Below are positions 9,061 to 19,575 of a DNA stretch of 64,000 nucleotides, in pieces. Numbering within the stretch: position 1 is the first letter of the stretch; every line of letters starts with the position of its first letter. A model generated the notes under the pieces. That model made no database searches. It saw only the letters and a program-made list of their open reading frames with translations, and had not been told where the DNA came from. Origin of the DNA: Sphingomonas sp. (GTDB lineage: Bacteria; Pseudomonadota; Alphaproteobacteria; Sphingomonadales; Sphingomonadaceae); assembly GCA_017304655.1 (NCBI GenBank), contig JAFKLY010000007.1:1-64000 (forward strand), read 5' to 3'. The position numbers were made by a program, and so were the translations under genes.

Positions 9061-9086
9061 GTCTTCTGACCGAAGACAAGACTGAG

Positions 9087-9119
9087 CCGCGCCGGCCCCA
9101 CAGGTCGGCGCGGTTTTTT
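9087..9119 (+). terminator. Rho-independent terminator of the TonB-dependent receptor gene
   Basis: Perfect 8-bp stem CCGCGCCG/CGGCGCGG with an 11-nt loop, followed by six T residues, 27 nt after the stop codon. Confidence 0.9.
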
Positions 9120-9170
9120 ATGGTCTCAGACTTGGCGACGCCGGGGAGGAGCCGGACGGCGAAAAGCGTG

Positions 9171-9380
9171 TTACTGGCCGGCAAGTGCGCGCGTGGACTC
9201 GATCGCGCTGCGATAGGCTTCCTGCCGCGCTTCGCTCCAGTAGGCGAGTTCATTGAGCGGGATTTCGACCCCGCTCACGGCGCAAATCACGAAACGGCCT
9301 GGACGAACCACCTGATAGTCCGCCGCGCGATAACGCAGGATGGCCAGGCCGGGCATGTCGGGCGAACGCATGATGCTCAT
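9171..9380 (-). CDS. DUF2093 domain-containing protein
   Basis: The 69-residue product matches the alphaproteobacterial DUF2093 family: an LRYRAADYQVVRPGRFV segment, then CAVSGVEIPLNELAYWS and a short RQEAY helix. Function is unknown; the single Cys in CAVSG is a family feature. Its ATG overlaps the stop of the upstream flavoprotein gene (TGATG), so it is the last gene of the leftward operon. Several in-frame ATG codons near the start leave the exact N-terminus open. Confidence 0.8.
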   Translation of the reverse strand: MSIMRSPDMPGLAILRYRAADYQVVRPGRFVICAVSGVEIPLNELAYWSEARQEAYRSAIESTRALAGQ

Positions 9381-10843
9381 CAATCCCCGGTCAGGATGCG
9401 ATCGACGAGCTGCTTCACCGTCGGCACGAACCCGTTCGAGTAGAAGGGATCCTGCTTGAAGTGATAGGCGCCATGACCCGCGAACAGCAGGTTCCGGTCG
9501 ATATCGCCGCCGTGGACCGCTTCCTGGAGCGTCTTCTGAATGCAGAAGCTGCGCGGATCGGCCAGGCGACCGGTCGAGAAATCGTCATGGTCCTTCCACG
9601 ACGAAAAGCCGCAATGAGACAGGCAACCCATGCAATCCGCCTGATCCTTGCGGATCTCCATGCGGTCCTGATCGGTCACGAAGACCAGCGTATTGTCCGG
9701 GGTCTTGAGAGCGCTGGTATAGCCCTGCAGCACCCACTCGCGCGCGCGCAGCAAGTCGTTGCGCGTAACCCAATAGTTGCGGCCCTTGATGCCGACATCG
9801 AGCAGATGGGTGTGATCGCCCGCTTCTTCCATGGAGAAGGCAATCTGGCGCTCCGAACGCGCCTCCAGCTCCCGCAGGAAGGGATTGCGGATCGCCGAGC
9901 TGTAGAAGCCGGTGGGCGAGAAGCGGTGGAGCAGGATGTCGCCTTCGTTCAGTGTCGTCAGCTTCGCTTTCCACGCCTGTGGGATCGGGCTTTCCTGCGT
10001 GAGCAGCGGACGGGTGCCGAACTGAAAGGCGATCGCACCCAGTTCGGGATTGTCGATCCAGTCGTTCCAGTCGCGCAGGAACCAGACGCCGCCGGCCATC
10101 ACGATCGGCACATCATCGCTGATGCCGCCTTCCCGCATGGTCTCGCGCAGCGCCTTCACGCGCGGATAGGGATCTTCCGGCTTGGTCGGGTCCTCGGCAT
10201 TCGACAGGCCGTTATGTCCGCCGGCCAGCCAGGGGTCTTCATAGACCACGGCCGCCAGCCACTCGGCCGCCTTGGAGTAAGCGCGCTTCCACAGCGCACG
10301 GAACGCACGGCCGGAGCTGACGATGGGGAGATAGCTGACGCCATGCTGCGCAGCAATTTCGCTAAGCTTGTAGGGCATGCCAGCGCCGCAGGTCACGCCC
10401 GCGACCATGCCCTTCGTGCGCTCGAGCACGCCCTGCAGCACGCGCTGTGCGCCGCCCATTTCCCAAAGCACATTGATGTTGATCGCGCCCTTGCCGCCGG
10501 CGATCTCGAAGGCCTTGCGCACTTGCTGCACTGCGCCCTCGATCGCGTAGGCAATCAGTTCCTCATGCCGAAGCTGGCGCGTGCGGCCATGGTAGAGCTG
10601 CGGGATGATGTTGCCGTCGATATCGTAACTATCGGCATTCACAGCAGAAACGGTGCCAATGCCGCCAGCCGCGGCCCATGCACCGGAGCTCAGGTGATTG
10701 GAGACCGCAACGCCCTTGCCGCCCTCGACCAGCGGCCACACCTCGCGACCGCCATAGACGATCGGCTTCAAGCCCTTGAACAATTGATACTCCTCAGTCG
10801 CCCCTGCGCGTGGCAATCCGGCACCACGCGCCGTGCGGCGCAT
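9380..10843 (-). CDS. Nitronate monooxygenase-like flavin oxidoreductase with C-terminal Cys motif
   Basis: The core is the FMN-binding TIM barrel of the NAD(P)H-dependent flavin oxidoreductase/2-nitropropane dioxygenase family: SSGAWAAAGGIGTVSA near the N-terminus, GVTCGAGMPYKLSE, PIVSSGRAF, VMAGGVWF and IAFQFGTRPLLTQE. A C-terminal extension carries CMGCLSHC, a possible metal or Fe-S site, about 80 residues from the end. Family members oxidise nitroalkanes or act as flavin-dependent oxidoreductases. The ATG at 10843 gives 487 residues; a TTG at 10882 is also possible. It is the third gene of a leftward operon. Confidence 0.82.
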   Translation of the reverse strand: MRRTARGAGLPRAGATEEYQLFKGLKPIVYGGREVWPLVEGGKGVAVSNHLSSGAWAAAGGIGTVSAVNADSYDIDGNIIPQLYHGRTRQLRHEELIAYAIEGAVQQVRKAFEIAGGKGAININVLWEMGGAQRVLQGVLERTKGMVAGVTCGAGMPYKLSEIAAQHGVSYLPIVSSGRAFRALWKRAYSKAAEWLAAVVYEDPWLAGGHNGLSNAEDPTKPEDPYPRVKALRETMREGGISDDVPIVMAGGVWFLRDWNDWIDNPELGAIAFQFGTRPLLTQESPIPQAWKAKLTTLNEGDILLHRFSPTGFYSSAIRNPFLRELEARSERQIAFSMEEAGDHTHLLDVGIKGRNYWVTRNDLLRAREWVLQGYTSALKTPDNTLVFVTDQDRMEIRKDQADCMGCLSHCGFSSWKDHDDFSTGRLADPRSFCIQKTLQEAVHGGDIDRNLLFAGHGAYHFKQDPFYSNGFVPTVKQLVDRILTGD

Positions 10844-10885
10844 AGCAGCATTTTCCCGATTCCATGCGTAAATTTGCCACAATCG

Positions 10886-12046
10886 TCAAATAAATGCCAG
10901 TTCCTCGCTGATCGCCTCGCCGTAGAGCCGCGCGTAGAGGCCGAACATCACCTTCTCATCGAAGCACTGCATCGCCCGCTTGCGATTCGCCTCGCCGATC
11001 CGCGTTCGCAGAGTGGGATCGTCCGCCAGTTCCGCCAGTGCCGCCCGGAAGTCGGACAGGCCATCCGGAGGGACGATGTAAGGACGGTTGCTGGCCGAGA
11101 CCATCGCCGAGACATCCCCCACATCCGTCGCAACGACCGGGAGACCAGCCGCCATCGCTTCGACCAGCGCAGTCGGGAATTGCTCGCTGTCGGACGAGAG
11201 CGCGAACAGATCGAACGCGCCCACATAATCCTGTGGCCTGGGCAGGAAGCCCGGCATGACGACATCGCTCAACCCCAGCGACGCGGCTTCCGCCAGGATG
11301 ACGTCCCGCTCCTCGCCATCGCCGACGATCACCAGGCGCAGCCTGTCCTTCAACGGCGCGACGGCATGCACCATGCGCCGCAGATTCTTGACCGGACGCA
11401 ACCCGGCCAGCGTGCCGAGGATCACCCGCCCGTCCGGCTCAAGGCCCGGAATGGCCGAGGGCGGACGTCGCCCGGCATAGGATGCGACATCGATGCCATT
11501 GGGAATCTGGTGGACCTTCTCGGCCTTCTGGTGCCACTCGACCGCAGCGATATGCGCCAGTTCGTTCGACGGCACGACCAGCGCCCGCGCGCTACCCAGC
11601 GCGACCTGCCGGTAGCGATTGCGCATCGGATTACGCGCCACTGCCTCATCCGCGTCGAAGCCATCCTCATGATGGATGAGCGGCGGCAGGCGCATGAGGC
11701 GATGGAACAGGCGATGCGCCATCACCCCGTCCATCGCGCCCCAGTTGAAGCTGAGAATGAGATCATAGCGCTTCATCAGCCGCGCCAGCGCCAAGAGCCT
11801 GACCATTGACGGTCGACCCGACAGGCGCGGGCGCTCGAGGATATGCGCGGAAACCTTGGCATCGAGCCCGGCCATGGCCGCTCGCGCAGCGGGATCGCCG
11901 AGCAGCAGATCGTGCGCGACGCGATCGCCCCAATGATTCATCAGCCTGACGACGCGGGCTTCCTTGCCGCTCAGATCGAAGGTGCCGTGCATCTGCAGCA
12001 CCCGCCGCGGACCATCGGCGCGCTTCCGGCGCTGCCGCCGACTCAT
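10886..12046 (-). CDS. Glycosyltransferase family 4 protein
   Basis: The 386-residue protein has the GT-B fold features of family GT4: an acceptor-side N-terminal domain, IPNGIDVASYAGRR in the linker, GTLAGLRPVKN at the start of the donor domain, LVIVGDGEERD, and the E-x7-E signature in SEQFPTALVEAMAAGLPVVA. It transfers a sugar from a nucleotide-sugar to an unknown acceptor, probably at the inner face of the cytoplasmic membrane. Its start overlaps the stop of the upstream hydrolase gene by 4 nt. No other polysaccharide genes are adjacent. Confidence 0.87.
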   Translation of the reverse strand: MSRRQRRKRADGPRRVLQMHGTFDLSGKEARVVRLMNHWGDRVAHDLLLGDPAARAAMAGLDAKVSAHILERPRLSGRPSMVRLLALARLMKRYDLILSFNWGAMDGVMAHRLFHRLMRLPPLIHHEDGFDADEAVARNPMRNRYRQVALGSARALVVPSNELAHIAAVEWHQKAEKVHQIPNGIDVASYAGRRPPSAIPGLEPDGRVILGTLAGLRPVKNLRRMVHAVAPLKDRLRLVIVGDGEERDVILAEAASLGLSDVVMPGFLPRPQDYVGAFDLFALSSDSEQFPTALVEAMAAGLPVVATDVGDVSAMVSASNRPYIVPPDGLSDFRAALAELADDPTLRTRIGEANRKRAMQCFDEKVMFGLYARLYGEAISEELAFI

Positions 12047-12909
12047 GGTGCGGCCGGGATGCGCGCGAGGAAACGGTCGATCGCAGCGACGGCTTCCGGC
12101 TCCTCCAGCGTGGGCGCATGGCCGACGCGCGGCACCGTCACCAGCTCCATCTGCGGCAGGCGCGCCTGCATCTGCGAGGCCGTCTCCACTGTCAGCAGGT
12201 CGCTGAGAGCGCCGCGCACCAGCGTGACCGGGCTGTGCCCCAGCGCCGCGAAAGCGGGCCAGAGATCCACGCCGGCCTCGCCACCCGGCGTGCGAAACGG
12301 CTCGGCGAGGCGCTGGTCATAATCCAGCACGATGCGCCCCTGGCTGTTGAGCCGGTACAGCCGTTTGGCGAGGCGCAGCCAGTCCTTGAGCCGATAGCCG
12401 GGATAAATCACCGACTGCACGTCCGAGACGGCGCGGGCCGCATGGACCCAGGTGGGATGCTGGGTCCCCGAGCCGACATTCTTGCGGATGCGCTCCAGCC
12501 CCTCGGCCGCGATATCCGGCCCGATGTCGTTAAGCAGTGCGCCGGCCAGGCAGCCACGGCGCGTCGCCGCGATCAACATCAGCATGAGTCCACCGAGCGA
12601 GGTGCCGATGCCGACGACTTGCGGCACGGCCAGCTCGTCGAGCAGCTTCAGCAGGTCCTGCAGATAGACGAGCGGGACATAGCTCATCGGATCCTTGGCA
12701 TAAGCGCTCTCGCCCCGGCCACGCAGCTCGACCACGAGAACGCGCCATTCCCCGGCCAGCCGCTGCGCGATCGGCTCGAAATCCCTGGCATTGCGGGTCA
12801 GGCCTGGCAGGCACAAAATGGGTGGCCGGTCGTCGCGTCCGGGATAGTCCCGGTAATGGAGGCGCAGATTGTCCTGCGACCACCAATATTTGTCTTCATA
12901 GCCCGACAA
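12043..12909 (-). CDS. Alpha/beta hydrolase
   Basis: The sequence has the alpha/beta hydrolase order: a strand with PILCLPGLTRNARDF (oxyanion region), GIGTSLGGLMLML as the nucleophile elbow with Ser, and a late His in VPRVGHAPTLEEPEAV. Substrate unknown; the fold covers esterases, lactonases and C-C hydrolases. A TTG at 12909 preceded by AAAGGATCAAGC is chosen (288 residues). The ATG at 12948 would overlap the opposite gene's ATG on the other strand and has no ribosome-binding site. First gene of the leftward operon. Confidence 0.82.
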   Translation of the reverse strand: MSGYEDKYWWSQDNLRLHYRDYPGRDDRPPILCLPGLTRNARDFEPIAQRLAGEWRVLVVELRGRGESAYAKDPMSYVPLVYLQDLLKLLDELAVPQVVGIGTSLGGLMLMLIAATRRGCLAGALLNDIGPDIAAEGLERIRKNVGSGTQHPTWVHAARAVSDVQSVIYPGYRLKDWLRLAKRLYRLNSQGRIVLDYDQRLAEPFRTPGGEAGVDLWPAFAALGHSPVTLVRGALSDLLTVETASQMQARLPQMELVTVPRVGHAPTLEEPEAVAAIDRFLARIPAAP

Positions 12910-12958
12910 GCTTGATCCTTTCGCCGCCCCGGCCCCATATCGGGCCATGGAGGCTGCC

Positions 12959-14374
12959 TTGCCAACAAGTAATTACCAGCCGGAGCGCGCGATCGACGAA
13001 ATCGCCGACTTCCTTGCCGATCCGGTCAGACCGGCGGATTTTCCGAGCCACATCCTGCGCTTTCGCAACGACCGGGCGGCGCGGACGGTTGGCCTTGACG
13101 ATCTCGACGATGCCAGCTGGATCGACCATTTCGGGCGCTTCACCGCCCTGCCGGACGCACAGCCCGAGCCGCTGGCGCTGCGCTATCACGGCCATCAGTT
13201 CCGGGTGTATAACCCCGACCTGGGCGACGGACGCGGCTTCCTGTTCGCGCAACTGCGTGAGGATCGTGCAGCCGGCGGCCGGCTGCTGGACCTCGGCACC
13301 AAGGGATCGGGCCTGACGCCGTACAGCCGCACTGCGGACGGACGCCTGACGCTCAAGGGCGGCGTGCGCGAGATTCTGGCGACCGAGATGCTGGAGGCGC
13401 TCGGCGTCACCACGTCGCGCACCTTCTCGCTGATCGAGACCGGCGAGCAACTGGTGCGTGGCGACGAACCCTCGCCCACGCGATCGGCCGTGCTGGTGCG
13501 GATGAGCCATGGCCATATCCGCATCGGCAGCTTCCAGCGGCTCGCCCAGCGCGGCGAAACGGCGCATCTTGCGCGGCTTGTCGATTATTGCCTCGCAAAG
13601 CTGCTCGACCGGACGCCGGGCGACAATCCGGCGCTGACCTTGCTGGAATGCGTCGTGGAGCGGGCCGCCGATCTGGCCGCCAGCTACATGGTCGCGGGCT
13701 TCGTCCACGGCGTGCTCAACACGGATAATATCGCGATCACGGCGGAGAGCTTCGATTATGGCCCGTGGCGCTTCACGCCGCACTGGGACCCCGGCTTCAC
13801 CGCCGCTTATTTCGACCAGACCGGGCTTTATGCCTTCGCCCGACAGGCCGAGGCGATCCACTGGAACCTCGCCCAGCTTGCCCGATCGTTGCAGGATCTG
13901 ACCGAGGTCGATGCCATGGTGGAGGTACTGCGGCGCTACCCCGCGCTGTATGAAAGCCGGCTAATCGCCCGCTTCCTCTGGCGGCTGGGGCTGGAGACCC
14001 CCGATGCAGAAGCGGGGCGTGCCTTCGTCGTGGCCGCAGTGGAGGTGCTGCGCGGGCATCCGGTGCTGATCGACCAGTTCTTCTTCGACTGGCGGCGAGG
14101 CGAACATGAGGCGCCGCTCTATGCCGGCGTGGCATGGGACGCGCTCCGCACAGCCCGAACCGCCCTGACCGCACGCGACGGAAGCACCGCCCATGCTTAT
14201 TGGGGCGGCGAAGCGCCCTGCTCGATGCATATCGACGAGGTAGAAGCGATCTGGCGCGCCATTGCCGAGGCGGACGACTGGCAACCGCTCGCTGACAAGA
14301 TCGAGGCGGTGCGCGCGATGGGCACAGCGCATGGCCCAGGCCCTGCGCCAAGCGAATCAACATCGGCGTCGTAA
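12959..14374 (+). CDS. selO: Protein adenylyltransferase SelO (YdiU/UPF0061)
   Basis: SelO is a pseudokinase-fold enzyme that moves AMP from ATP to Ser, Thr or Tyr of target proteins. Visible family residues include Lys in LGTKGSGLTPYSR, Glu in EILATEMLEALGV, Arg in VRMSHGHIRIG, and the metal-binding GVLNTDNIAI followed by DYGPW, so the active site looks intact. The 471-residue length fits the family, and there is no C-terminal selenocysteine-type motif. The TTG at 12959 has a perfect GGAGG 6 nt upstream and is preferred to the ATG at 12947, which has none. Confidence 0.9.
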   Translation: MPTSNYQPERAIDEIADFLADPVRPADFPSHILRFRNDRAARTVGLDDLDDASWIDHFGRFTALPDAQPEPLALRYHGHQFRVYNPDLGDGRGFLFAQLREDRAAGGRLLDLGTKGSGLTPYSRTADGRLTLKGGVREILATEMLEALGVTTSRTFSLIETGEQLVRGDEPSPTRSAVLVRMSHGHIRIGSFQRLAQRGETAHLARLVDYCLAKLLDRTPGDNPALTLLECVVERAADLAASYMVAGFVHGVLNTDNIAITAESFDYGPWRFTPHWDPGFTAAYFDQTGLYAFARQAEAIHWNLAQLARSLQDLTEVDAMVEVLRRYPALYESRLIARFLWRLGLETPDAEAGRAFVVAAVEVLRGHPVLIDQFFFDWRRGEHEAPLYAGVAWDALRTARTALTARDGSTAHAYWGGEAPCSMHIDEVEAIWRAIAEADDWQPLADKIEAVRAMGTAHGPGPAPSESTSAS

Positions 14375-14410
14375 ATCGGCTGGAAAGCAATTTCCCCGCA
14401 TAAAGGGGCG

Positions 14411-15841
14411 ATGTCCGCCACGATTCAGTCCTTTGAACCAGCCACCGGCGCTTTACTCTGGGAAGCTGCGCCCAGCGACCTGGCAACGCAGATCCGCCTC
14501 GTCGAACGGAGTTGGCCGGCCTGGGCTGCGATGCCATCGACCTATCGCATCGAGACGATGCGCCGCTTCACCAACGGGGTGCGGGCTGCGGAGGATGTCC
14601 TCGCCGACCTGATCGCGCGCGAGACGGGGCGTCCGCTGTGGCACACCCGGCAGGAAGTCACCGAGATCAGAGAGCGCGTCGACAAGGCCGTTCACGCCTA
14701 TTCCGAACGCACCGGCCAGCGAAAGCTCGAAGGGGCACTCGGCACGCGCTCGGCCCTGCGCCACAAGCCGCATGGGGTCATGGCAGTCGTCACGCCCCAT
14801 GTGCTGCCCGCGCGCATTCCGGTCGATCACATCGTCCCGGCCCTGCTCGCCGGCAATGGCGTGCTGTTCAAACCTTCGGAAAAGGCTCCGGCGACGGGCG
14901 AGATGCTGGTGCGGCTCCTTCACGAAGCCGGCGTCATCGAGGATCTCGTCCAGTGCGTCATCGGCGGGCCGGAGGCTGCCAAGGCACTGATCATGGATGA
15001 TGCCGTGAATGGCGTCCTGTTCACCGGCTCGTCACGCTCGGGCATGGCCATCGCAGCAAGCTGCGCCACCCGCCCCGGCAAATTGCTGGCGCTCGAAATG
15101 GGCGGCAACAATCCGCTCATCGCCTGGGACACGGCGGATATCGCCAGCGCCGCCGCGCTGATCGTCCAGTCGGCTTTCACGGCGAGCGGCCAGCATTGCC
15201 TGTCTTCCCGCCGGCTGATCGTCAGTGCCACGGTGCGCGATCCGCTGGTCGACGAGGTCAAGCGCATGGCCGACCGGCTGATCATCGACCATCCTCATGC
15301 CGACATCACGCCCTTCATGGGGCCAGTGGCGGATATGGATGCGGCGGACAGCCTGACCGGCAGCTTCGTGCATCTGATGAGCAACGGCGGCCGGCCGCTC
15401 AAGCACATGCAGCGCCCGTTCAACGACCTGCCTTTCGTGACGCCAGGCATCATCGACGTCACGGCCATGACGGAGCGCGCCGACATCGAACATTTCGGCC
15501 CGCTGCTGCAGATCGTGACCGTCTCCAGCTTCGACGAAGCGATCGCCGAAGCGAACAACACCCGCTTCGGGCTGGGCGCGACCCTGATCGGCGGCAGCCC
15601 CGAACAATATGATCGCTTCTGGTCCGCCAGCCGCGCAGGCATCGTCAACTGGAACCGCCCGTCCTTCACGCTCGCGCCGAACGCCCCGCTGGGCGGCGTC
15701 GGGCGCTCCGGCAATCATCGCCCCGGCGGATATTATACGGCAGACTTCTGCGCCTATCCCGTCGCTTCCGCCGAGATCGAGCAGCCACGGGCGACCATCG
15801 GCATCGGCTTGAAGCCGCTGGAAATCATCGCCGACCGCTAG
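14411..15841 (+). CDS. Aldehyde dehydrogenase, AstD-like (succinylglutamate-semialdehyde dehydrogenase)
   Basis: The NAD-dependent aldehyde dehydrogenase fold is clear: VVTPHVLPARIP, ALLAGNGVLFKPSEKAP, FTGSSRSG, catalytic Glu in LEMGGNNP and catalytic Cys in SGQHCLSSRR. The tail GNHRPGGYYTADFCAYPVAS is the signature of AstD, which oxidises N-succinylglutamate semialdehyde in arginine catabolism. No astA, astB or astE gene is nearby; instead it follows selO by 36 nt. The role is therefore less certain than the subfamily. A GGGG before the ATG serves as a weak ribosome-binding site. Confidence 0.8.
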   Translation: MSATIQSFEPATGALLWEAAPSDLATQIRLVERSWPAWAAMPSTYRIETMRRFTNGVRAAEDVLADLIARETGRPLWHTRQEVTEIRERVDKAVHAYSERTGQRKLEGALGTRSALRHKPHGVMAVVTPHVLPARIPVDHIVPALLAGNGVLFKPSEKAPATGEMLVRLLHEAGVIEDLVQCVIGGPEAAKALIMDDAVNGVLFTGSSRSGMAIAASCATRPGKLLALEMGGNNPLIAWDTADIASAAALIVQSAFTASGQHCLSSRRLIVSATVRDPLVDEVKRMADRLIIDHPHADITPFMGPVADMDAADSLTGSFVHLMSNGGRPLKHMQRPFNDLPFVTPGIIDVTAMTERADIEHFGPLLQIVTVSSFDEAIAEANNTRFGLGATLIGGSPEQYDRFWSASRAGIVNWNRPSFTLAPNAPLGGVGRSGNHRPGGYYTADFCAYPVASAEIEQPRATIGIGLKPLEIIADR

Positions 15842-15863
15842 GCCCGGAAACCGGGTGCCGAGA

Positions 15864-16319
15864 TCAGCGGCCGGCCCCCTCCCGCTGCGCCTTGAGCCGT
15901 GCGCGGCGCTTCTCCTTCTCGACAAAGTGCATCGCTTCCAGCTTCAGCCCATCGGGATCGCGAAAGAACAGCGCGTAATAGCCCTCGCCATAGTCGGGAT
16001 AGAGAGCCGGCGGATCGACGATCTCGACGCCTTCGCCCAGCAGGAAGGCGTAGAGTGCGTCCACTTCCTCCCGCGCGCCGAGCTCAAAGGCATAATGGTG
16101 GAAGCCGATGCCGCCCTCATGATGGGGGTAGCGCAGTCCGGCCTCGTCCGCCTGGGTGATCCAGACCATCGTCTCCCAGTTGTTCCAGCCGACGACCTGG
16201 CCGAACTCCCATTCCTTGACGAAGCCCATATACTCCAGCAGCCGGCCGTAGAAGGCACGGGACCGGGCGAGATCGCCGACCCTTATGGCGATATGATCGA
16301 TGCCCACGACTCGAACCAT
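15864..16319 (-). CDS. VOC family (glyoxalase/dioxygenase-fold) protein
   Basis: The 151-residue protein has paired beta-alpha-beta-beta-beta units: VGIDHIAIRVGDLARSRAFY at the start and FHHYAFELG in the middle, ending FFRDPDGLKLEAMHF. The His and Glu residues in these motifs are the usual metal ligands of the vicinal-oxygen-chelate family (lyases, dioxygenases, resistance proteins). Substrate unknown. The ATG at 16319, with GGGAG 8 nt upstream, is chosen over a longer frame. Convergent with the AstD-like gene. Confidence 0.82.
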   Translation of the reverse strand: MVRVVGIDHIAIRVGDLARSRAFYGRLLEYMGFVKEWEFGQVVGWNNWETMVWITQADEAGLRYPHHEGGIGFHHYAFELGAREEVDALYAFLLGEGVEIVDPPALYPDYGEGYYALFFRDPDGLKLEAMHFVEKEKRRARLKAQREGAGR

Positions 16320-16442
16320 GGCCTGCGCTCCCGCTGCGGCGACGCCATCAATAGTTTCCCTTCGGTCGGCTAAAGCAAGCGTCGGTTGCGACTGGGCGCC
16401 CCCGAACGCATCTAGCGCACCATGGAATCCCATGAGTCCATC

Positions 16443-17213
16443 ATGCCGGGAACGGTCTATCTTGTCGGCGCCGGCCCGGGCGATCCCGAGTTGCTAACGC
16501 TGCGCGCCGCGCGCCTGATCGGCAGCGCGCGCCTGATCGTGCACGATGGTCTGGTCGATCCGGCAATCCTGGCGATGGCGCGGCCGGAGGCAGAGCTGAT
16601 CTCCGTCGCCAAGCAGCGCTCGCGCCACTCGATGAAACAGGAAGCGATCAACGCATTGCTGGTCAGCGAAGCGCTGGCGGGGCGGGACGTCGTGCGTCTT
16701 AAGGGTGGCGATCCGTTCATCTTCGGCCGTGGCGGCGAGGAAATGGAGGCCTGCCGCGAGGCCGGCGTGCCTTGCCAGATCGTGCCGGGCATCAGCGCCG
16801 CGATCGGCGGCGGCGCCAGCGCCGGGCTGCCGCTCACCCATCGCGACCATGCCAGCATCGTCAGCTTCGTCGCCGGCCAGTGCAAGGGCCTCTCCGACCA
16901 GAACTGGGCCGGGCTTGCCGGCGCAGGGCGCACGCTCGTCATCTATATGGGCCTCGCCACGGCTCAGGACATTGCCGAGAAGCTGATGGCCGATGGCCTC
17001 TCCCCCGCGACCCCGGTTGCGGTGATCGAAAAAGCGACCCGGCCGGACCAGCGCGTGCTGCGGTCCCTGCTTGCGGATCTCGGCCAGATGGTCGATCGAC
17101 ACCGGGTCAAAAGTCCGGCGCTCATCGTGGTCGGCGACGTCGCCTCTCTTGCACAGGCGCTCGACTGCCTGCCCCATCATCATCTCGAAGCCATTGGAGC
17201 GATCCATTCATGA
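16443..17213 (+). CDS. cobA: Uroporphyrinogen-III C-methyltransferase (SUMT)
   Basis: The protein has the SUMT motifs VYLVGAGPGDPELLT at the N-terminus, VRLKGGDPFIFGRGGEE, and VPGISAAIGGGASAGLPLTHR. It methylates uroporphyrinogen III at C2 and C7 with S-adenosylmethionine to give precorrin-2, the precursor of siroheme needed by the sulfite reductase two genes downstream. It lacks the CysG dehydrogenase/ferrochelatase domain, so that step must be encoded elsewhere. The ATG at 16443 fits family N-termini; 16422 is an alternative. First gene of the sulfate-assimilation operon. Confidence 0.92.
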   Translation: MPGTVYLVGAGPGDPELLTLRAARLIGSARLIVHDGLVDPAILAMARPEAELISVAKQRSRHSMKQEAINALLVSEALAGRDVVRLKGGDPFIFGRGGEEMEACREAGVPCQIVPGISAAIGGGASAGLPLTHRDHASIVSFVAGQCKGLSDQNWAGLAGAGRTLVIYMGLATAQDIAEKLMADGLSPATPVAVIEKATRPDQRVLRSLLADLGQMVDRHRVKSPALIVVGDVASLAQALDCLPHHHLEAIGAIHS

Positions 17214-17509
17214 ATATCCTCACCGGCAATGATCTCGCCACCGGCGACGTCATCTGGTGGACCGGCCAGGGCTGGTCCATCCACGTGAACGACGCCGCCG
17301 ACGTCGGCGACAAGGGGCTGGAAGTCGCGCAGGCCGAAGTCGCCGCGCGGCGCGCCAACGAGGCCTATGTGATCGAAGCGACCAAGGATGCGGACGGCAA
17401 CGTCCGCCCTGCCCACATCAAGGACCGCATTCGCGCGCTCGGCCCGACCGTGCGCCTCGACCTCAGCCTCAAACCCGCCGACCCAACGGCCGGCAACTGG
17501 GTGATCTGA
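17210..17509 (+). CDS. DUF2849 domain-containing protein
   Basis: This 99-residue soluble protein matches DUF2849, a family found almost only beside cysI/cysG in Alphaproteobacteria. Visible features are GNDLATGDVIWWTGQGWS at the N-terminus and a C-terminal HIKDRIRALGPTVRLDL. Its ATG overlaps the cobA stop (ATGA) and it ends 1 nt before cysI. The constant context implies a role in siroheme sulfite reductase assembly or electron delivery, but none is established. Confidence 0.85.
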   Translation: MNILTGNDLATGDVIWWTGQGWSIHVNDAADVGDKGLEVAQAEVAARRANEAYVIEATKDADGNVRPAHIKDRIRALGPTVRLDLSLKPADPTAGNWVI

Positions 17510-17510
17510 C

Positions 17511-19134
<1,624 letters not shown>

Positions 19135-19142
<8 letters not shown>

Positions 19143-19575
19143 ATTCCTGTCCCTGCGTGATGGCGGCGAAGCGGCCGAACTGCCCGCCGTGACGCTGGAA
19201 GCCTTCTCCGGCCAGAGCAATGCCACTGCCGTGCGCATCGAGCCCGGCGAGGACGCGCGCGAACTGCTGCCGCATCTCGATCGCGTTGCGCTGGTCGAGG
19301 TCAATTTCCCCGTGTTCGGTGACGGACGTGGCTATTCGGCCGCACGCATCCTGCGCGAGGCCGGCTATGCGGGCGAGCTGCGCGCCGTGGGCGATGTCGC
19401 TGTCGACCAGATCAGCCACATGGTCCGGTGCGGGTTCGACTGCTTCCGGCCGGACAAGCCGCTCGATCCGGCACTGGTCGAGGCGGCGCTCAACCGCTTC
19501 CCCGGCGTCTATCAGAAGACCGTCGATCCGCGCGCACCCATCTGGGCGCAGCGCCATGGCGCAGCCCGTGGCTGA
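19135..19575 (+). CDS. DUF934 domain-containing protein
   Basis: The 146-residue product contains VALVEVNFPVFGDGRGYSAARILRE, the DUF934 core, and ends with YQKTVDPRAPIWAQR. It is found next to cysI and cysH in many proteobacteria and is probably an accessory of sulfite reduction, but its reaction is unknown. Its ATG lies inside the end of cysI (8-nt overlap) behind an AAGGAGG site. It overlaps the start of cysH by 20 nt, so translation is likely coupled. Confidence 0.86.

Noticed and set aside
9461..11809. A 782-codon open frame opposite the nitronate monooxygenase and GT4 genes
   Set aside because: It is the high-GC shadow of two well-supported genes on the other strand, is Arg/Gln/His-rich and has no family motifs.
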